64,000 nt of DNA from an uncultured Gammaproteobacteria bacterium (GCA_947258755.1 CAMYJO010000011.1:91122-155121), one strand, 5' to 3'; positions 17,991 through 28,832 are shown, counted from the first letter of the stretch. The notes: generated from the letters alone by a model not told the origin. A program made the numbers and translations.

Positions 17991-19154
17991 ATGTACAAAG
18001 TCCTGACACTGAACAATATCGCCATCAAGGGCCTGGAAAAATTGCCACGTGAAAACTATGAAGTGGCCTCAGAGATCCAGCACCCGGATGCCATATTACT
18101 ACGCTCATTCAAGATGCATGATATGGAGATCCCGGATTCGTTGAAAGCGGTCGGGCGAGCGGGCGCGGGCGTTAATAATATCCCTGTAGATAAAATGAGT
18201 GAGCGTGGCATACCGGTCTTTAACGCCCCGGGTGCCAATTCCAATGCGGTAAAGGAATTGGTCATCGCCGGTATGTTGATGGCCTGTCGTAACATCTGTC
18301 AATCATGGAATTTTGCCCGTGAACTCGAAGGCGAAGACGCATTGATTAACCGCAATGTCGAAGCGGGTAAAAAAGATTTTGTCGGTTTTGAGTTGCCGGG
18401 ACGCACGTTGGGTGTTATCGGTCTCGGTGCTATCGGTATCCGCGTTGCCAATGCGGCATTGGCCTTGGGTATGAAAGTGATTGGCTATGATCCGGAGATC
18501 ACCGTGCAGGGTGCCTGGCAATTGTCATCTGAGGTACAGCAGGCATCCAGTGTTGAAGACCTGCTGTCGAAGTCGGACTTTGTCACTTTCCATGTACCGC
18601 TGGTGGATGCGACTCGGCACCTGATCAATCAAGACAGACTTAAAATCATGAAAGACAATGCCGTCATCCTGAATTTTGCCCGCAATGGTATTATTGATGA
18701 TGTTGCCATGGTTGATGCCCTTGATAGTGGTAAGGCCTATGCTTACATTTGCGATTTCCCCAGCAATCTTCTCAAGGATCACCCGCGCGTAATTACCTTG
18801 CCGCACCTGGGTGCATCGACCAAGGAAGCTGAGGAAAACTGTGCGGTCATGGTGGCAGAGCAGGTCAGGGATTATTTACAGGACGGTACTATTCATAACT
18901 CGGTTAATTTTCCCGAGGTCAACATGCCACGTGCAAATGGTTATCGATTGTCGATTGCCAATACCAATACACCGAATATGCTTGGTCAGATTTCGACGGC
19001 ATTGGCAGAGGCTAGTTTGAATATTATTGATATGCTCAATAAATCAAAAGGCGATCTGGCTTATACTCTGGTTGATGTTGAATCGGAAATTCAGCCGGAA
19101 GTCATTGACGAGATCAAGGGTATCGAAGGTGTCTTGTCGGTTCGCGCCCTGTAA
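17991..19154 (+). CDS. serA: D-3-phosphoglycerate dehydrogenase SerA
   Basis: This 387-residue NAD-dependent dehydrogenase performs the first step of serine synthesis. The nucleotide motif is GVIGLGAIGIRVA; the catalytic arginine is in NFARNGIIDD and the catalytic histidine is in LPHLGAST. A C-terminal ACT domain (about 315-387) can bind serine for feedback control. It is shorter than E. coli SerA (about 410) and much shorter than forms with an extra regulatory domain. Placement directly between serC and pheA puts the two consecutive serine steps in one transcription unit. Confidence 0.95.
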   Translation: MYKVLTLNNIAIKGLEKLPRENYEVASEIQHPDAILLRSFKMHDMEIPDSLKAVGRAGAGVNNIPVDKMSERGIPVFNAPGANSNAVKELVIAGMLMACRNICQSWNFARELEGEDALINRNVEAGKKDFVGFELPGRTLGVIGLGAIGIRVANAALALGMKVIGYDPEITVQGAWQLSSEVQQASSVEDLLSKSDFVTFHVPLVDATRHLINQDRLKIMKDNAVILNFARNGIIDDVAMVDALDSGKAYAYICDFPSNLLKDHPRVITLPHLGASTKEAEENCAVMVAEQVRDYLQDGTIHNSVNFPEVNMPRANGYRLSIANTNTPNMLGQISTALAEASLNIIDMLNKSKGDLAYTLVDVESEIQPEVIDEIKGIEGVLSVRAL

Positions 19155-19178
19155 TAACAGTGATCATGGTATACACGC

Positions 19179-20264
19179 ATGAGTAATGAAGAAAAACTTT
19201 CAGCAATACGTGAGCGCATCGATTCAGTGGATGCTCAAATCCAGGAATTGATCAATGAGCGTGCTCGTTGTGCGCAGGAAGTCGCGGAAGTTAAACAGGC
19301 TGAAGGTGAAAAGGCGATTTTTTATCGACCGGAAAGGGAAGCCGCCATCCTCAGGAAAGTGCAGGAACGTAATGCCGGTCCATTGAGCAATGAAGAGATG
19401 GCTCGATTGTTCCGCGAAATTATATCCACATGTCTGGCACTGGAAGAGGTGCTGAAAATAGCATTCCTGGGCCCGGAGGGAACGTTCACACAGGCGGCCG
19501 CGCTCAAACATTTCGGACATGCAGTCGATACCGTTTCACTAGCAGATATTGATGCGGTGTTTCGTGAAGTCGAATCAGGTGCTGCCCATTACGGCGTTGT
19601 CCCGGTCGAAAACTCTACAGAAGGTGTCGTCAGTCACACTCTGGACAGGTTTATGCAAACCAGTCTGAAAATTTGTGGTGAGGTTGAGTTACGTATTCAT
19701 CATCATTTGATGTCTAAAGAGAATGATCTGCAGGCGATTACAAAAATATATTCGCATCAACAATCACTCGGTCAGTGTCGTGAATGGCTGAGTGCTCATT
19801 TAGCAGACGTGGAAACAGTGGCTGTCAGTAGTAATGCTGAAGCTGCCAGTTTGGCAAAGACAGAGCCGGGTAGTGCTGCGATTGCCAGTGACAGTGCTGC
19901 AGAAATTTACGGGCTTGGGCTATTGGCCTCTAATATTGAGGACGAGCCGGATAATACTACACGCTTTTTGATTATCGGTCGCCAGCAGGTAGGTCCCAGC
20001 GGCCATGATAAAACCTCGTTATTGTTATCTACGGATAACCGCTCTGGTTCATTATATCAACTACTGGCGCCACTGGTTGAGGGTAATATCAGTATGACCC
20101 GGATTGAATCCCGTCCTTCGCGCAGAGGGATGTGGGACTATGTTTTTTTTATTGATGTAGAAGGGCATATTTCTAATCCGGCACTTGAGAAAGCCTTGTC
20201 CAGCCTGCAGACAGGATCCTCCTTGTTCAAGATTTTGGGCTCATATCCACGGGCAGTTTTATAA
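19179..20264 (+). CDS. pheA: Chorismate mutase / prephenate dehydratase PheA
   Basis: This 361-residue bifunctional P-protein has an AroQ-type chorismate mutase at about 1-90 (IRERIDSVDAQIQELINERA), a prephenate dehydratase domain from about 93 (KIAFLGPEGTFTQAA, with VPVENSTEG) and a C-terminal ACT domain with ESRPSRRGMWDYVFFID that binds phenylalanine. It gives phenylpyruvate for the phenylalanine branch. I saw no phenylalanine-rich leader peptide in the 24 bases after serA, so control by attenuation here is unlikely. hisC follows within eight bases. Confidence 0.97.
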   Translation: MSNEEKLSAIRERIDSVDAQIQELINERARCAQEVAEVKQAEGEKAIFYRPEREAAILRKVQERNAGPLSNEEMARLFREIISTCLALEEVLKIAFLGPEGTFTQAAALKHFGHAVDTVSLADIDAVFREVESGAAHYGVVPVENSTEGVVSHTLDRFMQTSLKICGEVELRIHHHLMSKENDLQAITKIYSHQQSLGQCREWLSAHLADVETVAVSSNAEAASLAKTEPGSAAIASDSAAEIYGLGLLASNIEDEPDNTTRFLIIGRQQVGPSGHDKTSLLLSTDNRSGSLYQLLAPLVEGNISMTRIESRPSRRGMWDYVFFIDVEGHISNPALEKALSSLQTGSSLFKILGSYPRAVL

Positions 20265-20271
20265 GTTATTC

Positions 20272-21408
20272 ATGAAAAATCCATGTCATAATTTTAGTGC
20301 GCTGGCTGTTGAGGGCGTGCGTACGCTTCAGCCCTATGCACCCGGTAAACCGATCGATGAACTGGAACGTGAGTACGGGGTCAGTAATATCATCAAGCTG
20401 GCGTCGAATGAAAACCCCTTAGGCTCCAGTCCACTGGCGCTGGCGGCCTGCCAGGCTGCCGTGCGTGAGCTGCAACTGTATCCCGATGGCAACGGTTTTG
20501 CGCTTAAGCAGGCACTGGCAGACAAATATCATGTCGATAGCAGCTGTATCACACTTGGCAATGGCTCCAATGATATTCTCGAATTTGTCGCACGGGTGTT
20601 TTTGTCGCCTGGTGCAAATGCGGTGTTCTCACGACATGCCTTTGCCGTGTACCCGTTGGTCTGTCAGGCTGTCGGTGCAGACCTGAACGTCGCTGCTGCC
20701 AATGCTGTAGATGATGTTATGCCCTATGGTCACAATCTCGAGAACATGCGCGCCCAGGTGAATGCGCAAACACGGGTTATTTTTATTGCCAACCCGAATA
20801 ATCCAACCGGCACCTGGCTGGATGCCAGCAGTCTTGAATCTTTCATTCGTGACATACCCGAAACGGTCATTATTGTTCTGGACGAGGCCTATGTAGAGTA
20901 CGTCACTGAAAAGGAATACCCGAAATCACTTAGCTGGCTTCAGAAGTACCCGAACCTGGTTATCACCCGGACTTTCTCCAAGGTCTATGGGCTGGCCGGT
21001 CTGCGTATAGGCTATTCGTTATCACATCCTGATGTTGCCGATTTACTCAACCGGGTCAGACAACCGTTCAATACCAATACGCTGGCACAAGTGGCCGCCG
21101 AGGCTGCATTGGCTGACCAGGCCCACATTGAGCGCAGTGTGACCGCCAATAGCGACGGTATGCAGCAGATCAGCACCGCATTTAAATTAATGGGAGTGGA
21201 ATTCATTCCATCTGTCGGTAATTTTATCAGCTTCAGAACGGCGCTGCCTGAGCAGCAGGTTTATCAGGCGCTGTTGCAGGAAGGCATCATTATCCGACCG
21301 ATCGGCAATTATGATTTACCCGGTTACCTGCGCGTGACCATTGGTTCACACGAGCAGAATGAGCGTTTTTTACAGGCATTGATGAACATTACAGGCACAA
21401 AGGCATGA
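20272..21408 (+). CDS. hisC: Histidinol-phosphate / aromatic aminotransferase HisC
   Basis: This 378-residue class I/II aminotransferase has LASNENPLGSSP near the N-terminus, NPNNPTGTW for substrate and cofactor binding, and the PLP lysine in TFSKVYGLAGLRIGY. The start is the ATG at 20272; an upstream in-frame ATG inside pheA is rejected. In this position, between pheA and tyrA, HisC-type enzymes are thought to serve phenylalanine and tyrosine transamination as well as histidine synthesis. The tyrA ATG overlaps its stop by four bases. Confidence 0.94.
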   Translation: MKNPCHNFSALAVEGVRTLQPYAPGKPIDELEREYGVSNIIKLASNENPLGSSPLALAACQAAVRELQLYPDGNGFALKQALADKYHVDSSCITLGNGSNDILEFVARVFLSPGANAVFSRHAFAVYPLVCQAVGADLNVAAANAVDDVMPYGHNLENMRAQVNAQTRVIFIANPNNPTGTWLDASSLESFIRDIPETVIIVLDEAYVEYVTEKEYPKSLSWLQKYPNLVITRTFSKVYGLAGLRIGYSLSHPDVADLLNRVRQPFNTNTLAQVAAEAALADQAHIERSVTANSDGMQQISTAFKLMGVEFIPSVGNFISFRTALPEQQVYQALLQEGIIIRPIGNYDLPGYLRVTIGSHEQNERFLQALMNITGTKA

Positions 21409-22283
21409 TCAATCGATTAGCTATCATCGGTGTTGGTTTGATCGGTGGCTCGCTGGCGCGTGCATTGCGACGTGCCAATGCCTGCGCGCACATTACCGGT
21501 TGTGGTCGTCATGATGAGCATTTGCAGCGCGCTCTTGAACTGGGTGTTATCGATGAGTACACGACCGATATCGCGCAAGCTATCAAGGGTGCGGATATCG
21601 TAATCCTGTCAGTGCCGTTACGTGCGATGCCAGCGATATTCAGAACCATTGATGCCCATCTCGATGCGCATACGATTGTTACCGATGTCGGCAGCGCGAA
21701 AGCCAATGTCGAACAGGCTGCCAGGGAAAATCTAACGAATAGTATCCAGCAGTTTGTCCCGGGACATCCCATTGCCGGTACCGAGCAAAGTGGGGTGGAA
21801 GCTTCATTCGCCGATCTGTTTACAGACCGCCGCGTTATCCTGACGCCGCTTCAGGAAAATAGTGAGGCGGATGTTGAGCGTATCAAGCAGATGTGGGAGG
21901 CCGCAGGTGCACAAGTACAGATGATGGCAGTTGATCATCATGATGAGGTCCTTGCCGCGACTAGTCACCTGCCGCATATCCTCGCCTTCGGTCTTGTCGA
22001 TACCCTGTCGAACATGAGTGATCGGGACGAAATCTTTCAATACGCTGCCGGTGGTTTTCGTGATTTCAGCAGGATTGCTTCCAGTGATCCCGTGATGTGG
22101 CGGGATATCTGTATTGAGAACCGTACCGCTATTATTCAGATTATGGACAGCTTTCTGCAAGATCTTGAGGTCCTGAAACAAGCCATTAGTTCGGCTGATC
22201 TGGATACGGTTGAGGTGATCTTCAGGCGCGCCAAACAGGCACGCGATCGCTATGCAGAACAATCTGACGCATCGTCAACATAA
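21405..22283 (+). CDS. tyrA: Prephenate (arogenate) dehydrogenase TyrA
   Basis: This 292-residue NAD(P)-dependent enzyme feeds the tyrosine branch. It starts with the nucleotide motif IIGVGLIGGSLARAL and has GSAKANV, the catalytic-region GHPIAGTEQSG and ATSHLPH. It lacks a chorismate mutase domain. In pseudomonads the tyrA and aroA parts of this locus are a single fused gene; here they are two separate genes 21 bases apart. Its ATG overlaps the hisC stop. Confidence 0.94.
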   Translation: MINRLAIIGVGLIGGSLARALRRANACAHITGCGRHDEHLQRALELGVIDEYTTDIAQAIKGADIVILSVPLRAMPAIFRTIDAHLDAHTIVTDVGSAKANVEQAARENLTNSIQQFVPGHPIAGTEQSGVEASFADLFTDRRVILTPLQENSEADVERIKQMWEAAGAQVQMMAVDHHDEVLAATSHLPHILAFGLVDTLSNMSDRDEIFQYAAGGFRDFSRIASSDPVMWRDICIENRTAIIQIMDSFLQDLEVLKQAISSADLDTVEVIFRRAKQARDRYAEQSDASST

Positions 22284-22304
22284 GTCATTATCGAGAACAA
22301 TTTC

Positions 22305-23627
22305 ATGTCAGCACATACGAGTAAGGATATCAGCTTTGTTGTAGAGCCCGGTGGGCGTTTACAGGGGTCGGCACGCGTCCCCGGCGACAAGTCTATTTCA
22401 CATCGATCCATTATGCTGGGTGCCCTGGCCGAAGGAGAAACCAGGATCAGTGGCTTCCTCGAAGGTGAAGACAGCCTGGCCACACTAAAGGCCTTCCAGG
22501 CCATGGGTGTGCAGATCGAAGGTCCGAATAAGGGTCACGTGACAGTGCATGGTGTTGGTATGCAGGGCTTACAGCAAGCTGAACAGGACCTTTATCTGGG
22601 TAATTCCGGTACTTCCATGCGCCTGATGAGCGGATTACTGGCCGGGCAATCCTTCGATAGCGTTTTAACCGGTGACAAATCCCTGTCCGGTAGACCCATG
22701 CGCCGTGTTATCGATCCACTGCGACAGATGAATGCCGTCATCAGTGCTGAGGATGGCGATACCGCGCCATTACGCATCAGCGCTAACAACAGACTAGAGG
22801 GCATCGACTATGATATGCCCGTGGCCAGTGCCCAGGTCAAATCCTGTCTGCTATTGGCTGGTATGTTTGCCGAAGGCAGGACCTGTGTCACCGAGCCGGC
22901 GCCGACCCGTGATCATACCGAACGTATGTTGGCGGGTTTCGGTTATACGCTTGATCGTGATGGATCCAAGGTTTGTCTGCAGGGTGGCGGTACTCTTCGG
23001 GCTTGTTCAATCGACGTGCCGGCGGATATCTCATCGGCGGCCTTCTTTATGGTGGCGGCCAGTATTGCCGAAGGTTCCGAGCTGATTTTGGAACATGTTG
23101 GTGTCAATCCGACGCGTACCGGCGTTATCGATATTCTACGACTGATGGGTGCCAATATCGACATCATCAACGAGCGCGAGGTTGGCGGCGAACCGGTTGC
23201 CGATATTCGCATACAATCCAGCCGACTCCATGGCATCAATATTCCAGAGGAATTGGTGCCGCTGGCCATCGATGAATTCCCGGTACTGTTTATCGCTGCG
23301 GCCTGTGCCAGTGGTCAAACGGTACTGACAGGTGCCAGGGAACTGCGCGTCAAGGAAAGCGATCGTATCCAGGTCATGGCCGATGGATTGCAAACCCTTG
23401 GTATACAGGCGCAGCCAACAGATGACGGAATTGTCATTGAGGGAGGGCAATTACAGGGTGGTACTGTATTTAGCCATGGCGACCACAGAATTTCGATGTC
23501 TTTTGCCATTGCTGCTTTGCGTTGTCAGGGAACTGTTACCATAAAAGACAGTGCAAACGTGGATACCTCATTTCCCGGCTTTGTCGAGCTGGCCAAGGGC
23601 CTGGGTTTATCCATTCGGATAGCTTAA
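22305..23627 (+). CDS. aroA: EPSP synthase AroA
   Basis: This 440-residue 3-phosphoshikimate 1-carboxyvinyltransferase of the shikimate pathway shows PGDKSISHR for phosphoshikimate binding, [11 protein letters not shown], and RVKESDRI with the catalytic-region DEFP upstream. GDHRISMS is near the C-terminus. The residue pattern LGNSGT with an S where many glyphosate-sensitive enzymes have A resembles class II EPSP synthases; inhibitor response cannot be inferred safely. It is flanked by tyrA and cmk in the conserved order. Confidence 0.96.
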   Translation: MSAHTSKDISFVVEPGGRLQGSARVPGDKSISHRSIMLGALAEGETRISGFLEGEDSLATLKAFQAMGVQIEGPNKGHVTVHGVGMQGLQQAEQDLYLGNSGTSMRLMSGLLAGQSFDSVLTGDKSLSGRPMRRVIDPLRQMNAVISAEDGDTAPLRISANNRLEGIDYDMPVASAQVKSCLLLAGMFAEGRTCVTEPAPTRDHTERMLAGFGYTLDRDGSKVCLQGGGTLRACSIDVPADISSAAFFMVAASIAEGSELILEHVGVNPTRTGVIDILRLMGANIDIINEREVGGEPVADIRIQSSRLHGINIPEELVPLAIDEFPVLFIAAACASGQTVLTGARELRVKESDRIQVMADGLQTLGIQAQPTDDGIVIEGGQLQGGTVFSHGDHRISMSFAIAALRCQGTVTIKDSANVDTSFPGFVELAKGLGLSIRIA

Positions 23628-23644
23628 GTAAACAGGATTTCTCC

Positions 23645-24352
23645 ATGACTGACATTAGACAGGAAGATCATACGGCACCGGTGATCACGATCGATGGTCC
23701 TAGTGGCACCGGCAAGGGTACGATCGCACGGCTTATCGCCGACCAGCTGGGCTGGCATCTGCTCGATAGCGGTGCCTTATACCGCCTGCTGGCCCTCGCT
23801 GTCGTTAACCATGCGGTCGATTTTACCGATATCCAGACCATCACGGCGATGGCCGAGCAACTGGATGTCGAATTCAATCCGGGCAGTGAAGTCGATATGG
23901 AGACCACGATACTGCTGGAAGGCAGGCCTGTCGGCGAGGCAATTCGCACAGAAGAAATGGGGAATAATGCCTCGATGGTCGCCGCTATCCCGGCGGTACG
24001 CGATGCCCTGAAATCGCGGCAGCTGGCCTTTCGGCAGCAGCCCGGCCTGGTCGCGGACGGCCGTGATATGGGCACGGTGATTTTCCCGCATGCTGAGCTC
24101 AAGTTGTTTCTGACCGCAAGTGCCGAAGAGCGCGCCAAAAGGCGGTATAAACAGTTGATAGAAAAAGGATTAAATGTTAATATTCCGGCCCTTTCCCGGG
24201 AGATTGACGAACGGGACAAGCGCGATGCCTCCAGAGCCGTTGCACCATTAGTGGCGGCCGACGATGCCATTATTATCGATACGTCGACGATAGGCATTGC
24301 AGAGGTTATCGACAGGATCAGTCCATTACTTGCCGCGCGTGCGCTGACGTAG
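23645..24352 (+). CDS. cmk: Cytidylate kinase
   Basis: This 235-residue nucleoside monophosphate kinase phosphorylates CMP and dCMP. The P-loop is GPSGTGKGT near residue 17, followed by LDSGALYR, and [13 protein letters not shown] is the CMP-binding signature. The start at 23645 is chosen because AGGA precedes it and the family begins just before the P-loop; an earlier start overlapping aroA is less likely. The order aroA-cmk-rpsA-ihfB is highly conserved in gammaproteobacteria. Confidence 0.96.
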   Translation: MTDIRQEDHTAPVITIDGPSGTGKGTIARLIADQLGWHLLDSGALYRLLALAVVNHAVDFTDIQTITAMAEQLDVEFNPGSEVDMETTILLEGRPVGEAIRTEEMGNNASMVAAIPAVRDALKSRQLAFRQQPGLVADGRDMGTVIFPHAELKLFLTASAEERAKRRYKQLIEKGLNVNIPALSREIDERDKRDASRAVAPLVAADDAIIIDTSTIGIAEVIDRISPLLAARALT

Positions 24353-24420
24353 TCTATCTGTTCCTGAGTTTTTCTATTTTTAATGGTCGGATGCTGTCCT
24401 GGCAAGGCTGCTACCGACTT

Positions 24421-24506
24421 AAATTTAACAGCCCGTGAAGCCGAATGACCCGATCACGGAGATAACGCAATGACAAAGCCACTTGTGGGCTTGGGAATTT
24501 AAACCA
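24421..24506 (+). promoter_or_regulatory. rpsA 5' leader, possible autoregulatory structure
   Basis: The last 85 bases before rpsA contain a small hairpin, AAGCC (24476-24480) pairing with GGCTT (24488-24492), and no strong Shine-Dalgarno sequence in front of the ATG at 24507. In E. coli, rpsA also lacks a canonical site and folds into hairpins that S1 itself represses. This leader could work the same way; that is inference from position and the weak site. Confidence 0.35.
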
Positions 24507-26186
24507 ATGACTGAAAGTTTTGCACAATTATTTGAAGAAAGCCTAGCTACCAACGACATGCGTCAGGGTACGATCCTGAAAGGATTGATTGTTGATATCC
24601 GTAATGATGCTGTCGTCGTCAACGCCGGCCTTAAATCCGAAGGCAGTATTCCGATAGACCAGTTTTACAATGAAAAAGGTGAACTGGAAATCAACGTCGG
24701 TGATGAAGTCGATGTAGCCCTGGAATCACTGGAAGATGGTTACGGGGAAACACGACTGTCTCGTGAGAAAGCTAAACGTGCAGAAGCATGGAAATTCCTG
24801 GAAAAAGCCCAGGAAGAAGAAGAGATCGTTACCGGTTTCATCAGTGGTAAAGTCAAAGGTGGTTTCACGGTTGAGATTCATAATATTCGTGCCTTCCTTC
24901 CCGGTTCATTGGTTGATGTTCGCCCGGTCAGAGATGCTACTTATCTTGAAGGTAAGGAACTGGAATTCAAGGTCATTAAGCTGGACAAGTTGCGTAATAA
25001 TGTTGTTGTCTCACGTCGTGCCGTGGTTGAGAAAGAATACAGTGAAGAGCGCGAAAGCCTGCTGCAGAACCTCGAAGAAGGCAGTATCACCAAGGGTGTT
25101 ATCAAGAACCTTACTGATTACGGTGCCTTCGTTGATCTCGGCGGCATTGATGGCCTGTTGCATATTACCGATATGGCATGGAAACGCGTCAAGCACCCAT
25201 CCGAGATCGTCAATGTAGGCGACGAGATTGAAGTCAAGATCCTGCGTTTTGATCGTGAAAAGAACCGTGTTTCTCTTGGCCTCAAGCAAATGGGTGAAGA
25301 TCCATGGCAGGGTATTGCCCGACGTTATCCGGAAGGCAAGCGTATGTTTGGTAAGGTCACCAACATTGCCGACTACGGTTGTTTCATCGAACTCGAAGAA
25401 GGTGTCGAAGGACTTGTGCATGTTTCTGAAATGGACTGGACAAACAAGAATGTTAATCCAGCCAAGGTTGTCCATCTGGGCCAGGAAGTTGAAGTTGTTG
25501 TCCTTGATATTGATGAAGAACGCCGTCGTATTTCACTGGGTATGAAACAGTGTCAGACTAATCCCTGGGAAGACTTCTCTAACACCCATAGCAAAGGTGA
25601 CAAGATCAGCGGCGTCATCAAGTCGATCACTGATTTTGGTATATTTGTTGGCCTCGAAGGCTACATCGATGGCCTCATTCACTTGTCCGATATTTCATGG
25701 AATACAACCGGTGAAGACGCTATCAGAAACTTCAAGAAGGGTGATGAAATAGAGGCGGTTATTCTGGCGATCGATCCAGAGCGTGAAAGGATCTCACTGG
25801 GATTGAAGCAAATGGACAAAGACCCATACTCAAACTTCGTTGCAGAACATGCCAAGGGTTCAATCGTCACGGGTACTGTTAAGGAAGTCGATGCCAAGGC
25901 CGCTATCATTGACCTTGGTGACAGCATTGAGGGCATCCTACGGGCCTCTGAATTGACTCGTGATCGTGTCGAAGATGCCAGGACCATGCTCAATGTCGGT
26001 GACGAAGTTGAGGCCAAGTTTATGGGGGTCGATCGCAAGAATCGGTCCATTATGTTGTCCATCAAGGCCAAGGACAATGAAGACGAAGCCAAGGCGATGG
26101 AAGACTATAATCGTTCATCCGAGGGCAGCGGTACAGCAACGCTGGGAGACATATTGAAGGAGCAAATGGACAATCAATCCGAATAA
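24507..26186 (+). CDS. rpsA: 30S ribosomal protein S1
   Basis: This 559-residue protein contains six S1 RNA-binding repeats, close to the E. coli length of 557. Repeated motifs such as [41 protein letters not shown] and [22 protein letters not shown] are visible from about 190 on; the first two repeats bind the ribosome and are more divergent. The start is ATG 24507 ([13 protein letters not shown]), typical of the family, rather than an ATG eight codons upstream. Confidence 0.98.
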   Translation: MTESFAQLFEESLATNDMRQGTILKGLIVDIRNDAVVVNAGLKSEGSIPIDQFYNEKGELEINVGDEVDVALESLEDGYGETRLSREKAKRAEAWKFLEKAQEEEEIVTGFISGKVKGGFTVEIHNIRAFLPGSLVDVRPVRDATYLEGKELEFKVIKLDKLRNNVVVSRRAVVEKEYSEERESLLQNLEEGSITKGVIKNLTDYGAFVDLGGIDGLLHITDMAWKRVKHPSEIVNVGDEIEVKILRFDREKNRVSLGLKQMGEDPWQGIARRYPEGKRMFGKVTNIADYGCFIELEEGVEGLVHVSEMDWTNKNVNPAKVVHLGQEVEVVVLDIDEERRRISLGMKQCQTNPWEDFSNTHSKGDKISGVIKSITDFGIFVGLEGYIDGLIHLSDISWNTTGEDAIRNFKKGDEIEAVILAIDPERERISLGLKQMDKDPYSNFVAEHAKGSIVTGTVKEVDAKAAIIDLGDSIEGILRASELTRDRVEDARTMLNVGDEVEAKFMGVDRKNRSIMLSIKAKDNEDEAKAMEDYNRSSEGSGTATLGDILKEQMDNQSE

Positions 26187-26190
26187 GGTG

Positions 26191-26219
26191 TTGACTTTCC
26201 ATTGATTTTTCTCTAAAAC
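26191..26219 (+). promoter_or_regulatory. Candidate sigma-70 promoter for ihfB
   Basis: TTGACT at 26191-26196 and TAAAAC at 26214-26219 are separated by 17 bases. They lie in the 109-base gap between rpsA and ihfB. ihfB also has its own promoter in this position in E. coli. The -10 box matches consensus only at four of six positions. Confidence 0.4.
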
Positions 26220-26295
26220 TTGTCTAAGGTGAGAAAGTGGATATCGGAATTAACGAGAGGCCAGGGATGGTCTCCCAGTACGATGGGAAAAAATA

Positions 26296-26607
26296 ATGAC
26301 AAAATCTGAACTGATTGAATCTCTGGCCAGGAAACAGGGGCATCTGGCTTATAAAGATGTAGAGCTGGCTGTCAAAAGCCTATTGGAGCAAATGAGCCAG
26401 GCCCTGGCGACAGGTCAGCGCATCGAAATCCGGGGTTTTGGAAGCTTTTCATTACATTTCAGACCCCCGCGCATTGGTAGAAACCCGAAGACAGGCGACT
26501 CTGTGACGTTACCCGGCAAGCATGTGCCACATTTTAAACCGGGCAAGGAGCTTAGGGAGCGTGTCGATAACAGCAAGGGCGACTATCCGGTATTGGAATC
26601 AACCTGA
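26296..26607 (+). CDS. ihfB: Integration host factor subunit beta
   Basis: This 103-residue DNA-bending protein of the HU/IHF family has the signature [21 protein letters not shown], with the intercalating proline in the R-x-G-R-N-P-K-T-G arm. It pairs with IhfA, which is encoded at 43788 in this window. It is slightly longer than E. coli IhfB (94) because of a C-terminal extension. The position after rpsA supports the beta subunit. A strong terminator follows directly. Confidence 0.96.
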   Translation: MTKSELIESLARKQGHLAYKDVELAVKSLLEQMSQALATGQRIEIRGFGSFSLHFRPPRIGRNPKTGDSVTLPGKHVPHFKPGKELRERVDNSKGDYPVLEST

Positions 26608-26624
26608 TTCTAGGCTGATTTCAG

Positions 26625-26661
26625 CATAAAAAAACCGCCTTTGAATGGCGGTTTTTTTATG
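26625..26661. terminator. Intrinsic terminator after ihfB
   Basis: A perfect 15-base inverted repeat, CATAAAAAAACCGCC at 26625-26639 and its complement at 26647-26661, is separated by a seven-base loop. The GC core CCGCC/GGCGG is followed by seven T residues on the plus strand and is preceded by an A run, so it could stop transcription in both directions. It separates rpsA-ihfB from the lapB unit. Confidence 0.9.
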
Positions 26662-26756
26662 CGCGCTAATGAATTTGCTGCGTAAACTAAGTTATTATAG
26701 ATAAATACCACTAAATTTATTAAGCGTATGATCGAATTGAGAATACAGGTGAATAC

Positions 26757-26935
26757 TTGGAACTGCTTGGCATCATAATCATTACCCTGACAGCCTTACT
26801 GCTAACGCTGTACTCGGTGCGTTATGTTGTGCCTGTGTTCGGTATCGTGTCAGCCTTAAACGTGAAAATGTGCGCATCATGAGCGGGCAGGCAATCATGA
26901 TTAGCATGCGCTTTCTGCTCAGGGATATTGACTAG
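26757..26935 (+). pseudogene. Small membrane-protein frame before lapB, apparently frameshifted
   Basis: A TTG at 26757, with AGGTG upstream, opens a 41-codon frame rich in I, L, T and V (LELLGIIIITLTALLLTLYSV) that ends at a TGA at 26880-26882. A second frame running to the TAG at 26933-26935 overlaps the GTG start of lapB (TAGTG), as coupled genes do. Adding one A to the AAA at 26858-26860 joins the two into one protein of about 59 residues. The slot is where lapA normally lies, but the sequence does not resemble E. coli LapA. It may be a real small gene with a one-base error, or a decayed one. Confidence 0.4.
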
Positions 26936-28095
26936 TGCTGGAGCTATTATGGCTATTGCTACCCGTTGCAGCTGCCTCCGGTTGGATAGCTGCACGCCGT
27001 ATCAACAAGGAAAATAATAAACCCTGTTTTGATGTCAGTTCGGATTATTTCAAGGGTCTGAATTTTCTGCTGAACGAACAACCTGACAAGGCCATTGAGG
27101 TATTTTTGCGCATGGCTGAAGTGAATAAGGACACCGCCGAAACTCACCTTGCCCTCGGTAGTCTGTTCAGGCGCAGGGGAGAGGTTGATCGTGCTATACG
27201 TATTCACCAGAACCTGATTGCCAGGCCAACACTCAGCCCGCAGCAGCGTACACATTCAATGTTTGAATTGGCTGAGGATTATATGCGTGCCGGCTTACTG
27301 GACCGCGCAGAGCACCTGTTTCAGGAGTTGATTGAATTCAATGCAATGGTGCCCAATGCCTTGACCCATCTGATGGATATATATCAGCAGGAGCAGGATT
27401 GGGAAAAGGCCATTGAGATATGTCATCGCTATGACCAGGAAACAGGTAATAACAGCGGTGAAGTGATTGCCCAATATTACTGTGAGTTGGCTGAAAAGGC
27501 TTTGCAAGCAGGGGATAAGCAAGCCTTTACAAATTTTATCAAGCAGGCCTTCGAGCACGACAAGGGCTGTGTGCGGGCTAGCCTGTTACAGGCCGATAAG
27601 GAAATGAACGAAGCGCATTATGATCAAGCCATCCATTCATATCAGCAGATCCTCAATCAGGATGTTGAGTATTTCCCCAAGATTGCTGGCTCCCTGAAAG
27701 AATGTTGTGAGCAGACCGGCAAAGAAAAAGAGATGTCAGCGATGCTGGATGGGGTATTGGATCGCTATGGTGGTATTACACCAGTGTTATACCGCGCGCA
27801 AGAATTACTTTCCGAAGATGAAGGTAAGGCAGTAGAATTTATGATCGATCAACTTAGGCATAAGCCGTCGGTGCGAGGCCTGCAGTGGTTGGTTGAACTT
27901 AATCTTGCTAAAAGTGTAGGTCGTACCCGGGATAATCTAACTATATTAAGGGATCTGATCAACACCTTGCTGGAAAATAAACCGGTTTATGAATGCCAGC
28001 ATTGTGGCTTCAGTGGCAAGTCGATGCATTGGCAATGTCCTAGTTGTAAACAATGGAATACGATCAAGCCGATTAAAGGTGTCGTTGCAGAGTAA
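26935..28095 (+). CDS. lapB: Lipopolysaccharide assembly protein LapB
   Basis: This 386-residue protein has an N-terminal membrane helix (about 2-20), many tetratricopeptide repeats (about 35-330) and a C-terminal rubredoxin-like knuckle with CQHCG and CPSCK. LapB tunes LpxC degradation and so lipopolysaccharide synthesis. The start is GTG at 26935, overlapping an upstream stop. The usual partner lapA is not recognisable upstream. pyrF follows by 20 bases, as in E. coli. Confidence 0.93.
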   Translation: MLELLWLLLPVAAASGWIAARRINKENNKPCFDVSSDYFKGLNFLLNEQPDKAIEVFLRMAEVNKDTAETHLALGSLFRRRGEVDRAIRIHQNLIARPTLSPQQRTHSMFELAEDYMRAGLLDRAEHLFQELIEFNAMVPNALTHLMDIYQQEQDWEKAIEICHRYDQETGNNSGEVIAQYYCELAEKALQAGDKQAFTNFIKQAFEHDKGCVRASLLQADKEMNEAHYDQAIHSYQQILNQDVEYFPKIAGSLKECCEQTGKEKEMSAMLDGVLDRYGGITPVLYRAQELLSEDEGKAVEFMIDQLRHKPSVRGLQWLVELNLAKSVGRTRDNLTILRDLINTLLENKPVYECQHCGFSGKSMHWQCPSCKQWNTIKPIKGVVAE

Positions 28096-28115
28096 TATCA
28101 GGAGTCATCGCTTTC

Positions 28116-28832
28116 ATGAAACAGAATAACAATACATCACCGGTTATCGTTGCATTGGATTTTTCCGATCAAAACCAGGTGTTGGCATTTGTCGAACAAT
28201 TACCCGCCGGTTCCTGCCGCTTGAAAATAGGTAAGGAATTATTTACCCATGCCGGCCCTGGTTTGGTTAAATCATTGGTCGAGCGCGGCTTCGATGTGTT
28301 TCTGGACCTCAAATTTCATGATATTCCAAACACCGTCGCTCGAGCTTGCGCAGCGGCAGCAGATCTGGGTGTGTGGATGATGAATGTGCATGCGTCGGGA
28401 GGCCGGAAGATGATGACCGCAGCGCGCCAGTCCCTGGATGCTATCGGTGCAGACAGGCCGCTGTTGATCGCCGTGACGGTGTTGACCAGTATGGCGCAGG
28501 AAGACCTGCTTGAGGTGGGGGTGACAGACAATCCCGCGCGCCAGGTGTTGCGACTCGCTGAACTGAGTCGTGCTAGTGGCATGGACGGTGTTGTATGCTC
28601 AGCACAGGAGGCGGCTGAGTTGAAGTCGCAATTGGGCGATGACTTCGTCCTGGTGACGCCGGGCATACGCCCGGCAGGCTCGGCGACTGGCGATCAAAAA
28701 CGTATCATGACACCGCAGCAAGCAATGCAAAGTGGTAGTCATTATCTCGTCATCGGCCGACCGATTACCCAGGCGAAGGAGCCGTTAGCCGTGTTGAACG
28801 AGATCAATGCGCAGCTGCAAGCGATCAGGTAG
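28116..28832 (+). CDS. pyrF: Orotidine 5'-phosphate decarboxylase PyrF
   Basis: This 238-residue TIM barrel makes UMP. It shows the starting [10 protein letters not shown] in LKIGKELF, the catalytic D-x-K-x-x-D in [11 protein letters not shown], and the C-terminal phosphate-binding VTPGIRP and VIGRPIT. The order lapB-pyrF is conserved with E. coli. Confidence 0.96.
   Translation: MKQNNNTSPVIVALDFSDQNQVLAFVEQLPAGSCRLKIGKELFTHAGPGLVKSLVERGFDVFLDLKFHDIPNTVARACAAAADLGVWMMNVHASGGRKMMTAARQSLDAIGADRPLLIAVTVLTSMAQEDLLEVGVTDNPARQVLRLAELSRASGMDGVVCSAQEAAELKSQLGDDFVLVTPGIRPAGSATGDQKRIMTPQQAMQSGSHYLVIGRPITQAKEPLAVLNEINAQLQAIR

Noticed and set aside
23668..24405. Long open frame on the minus strand (about 245 codons) opposite cmk
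   Set aside because: The plus strand encodes a complete cytidylate kinase with its P-loop and CMP-binding motif; the opposite frame is rich in serine and alanine with no recognisable motif.
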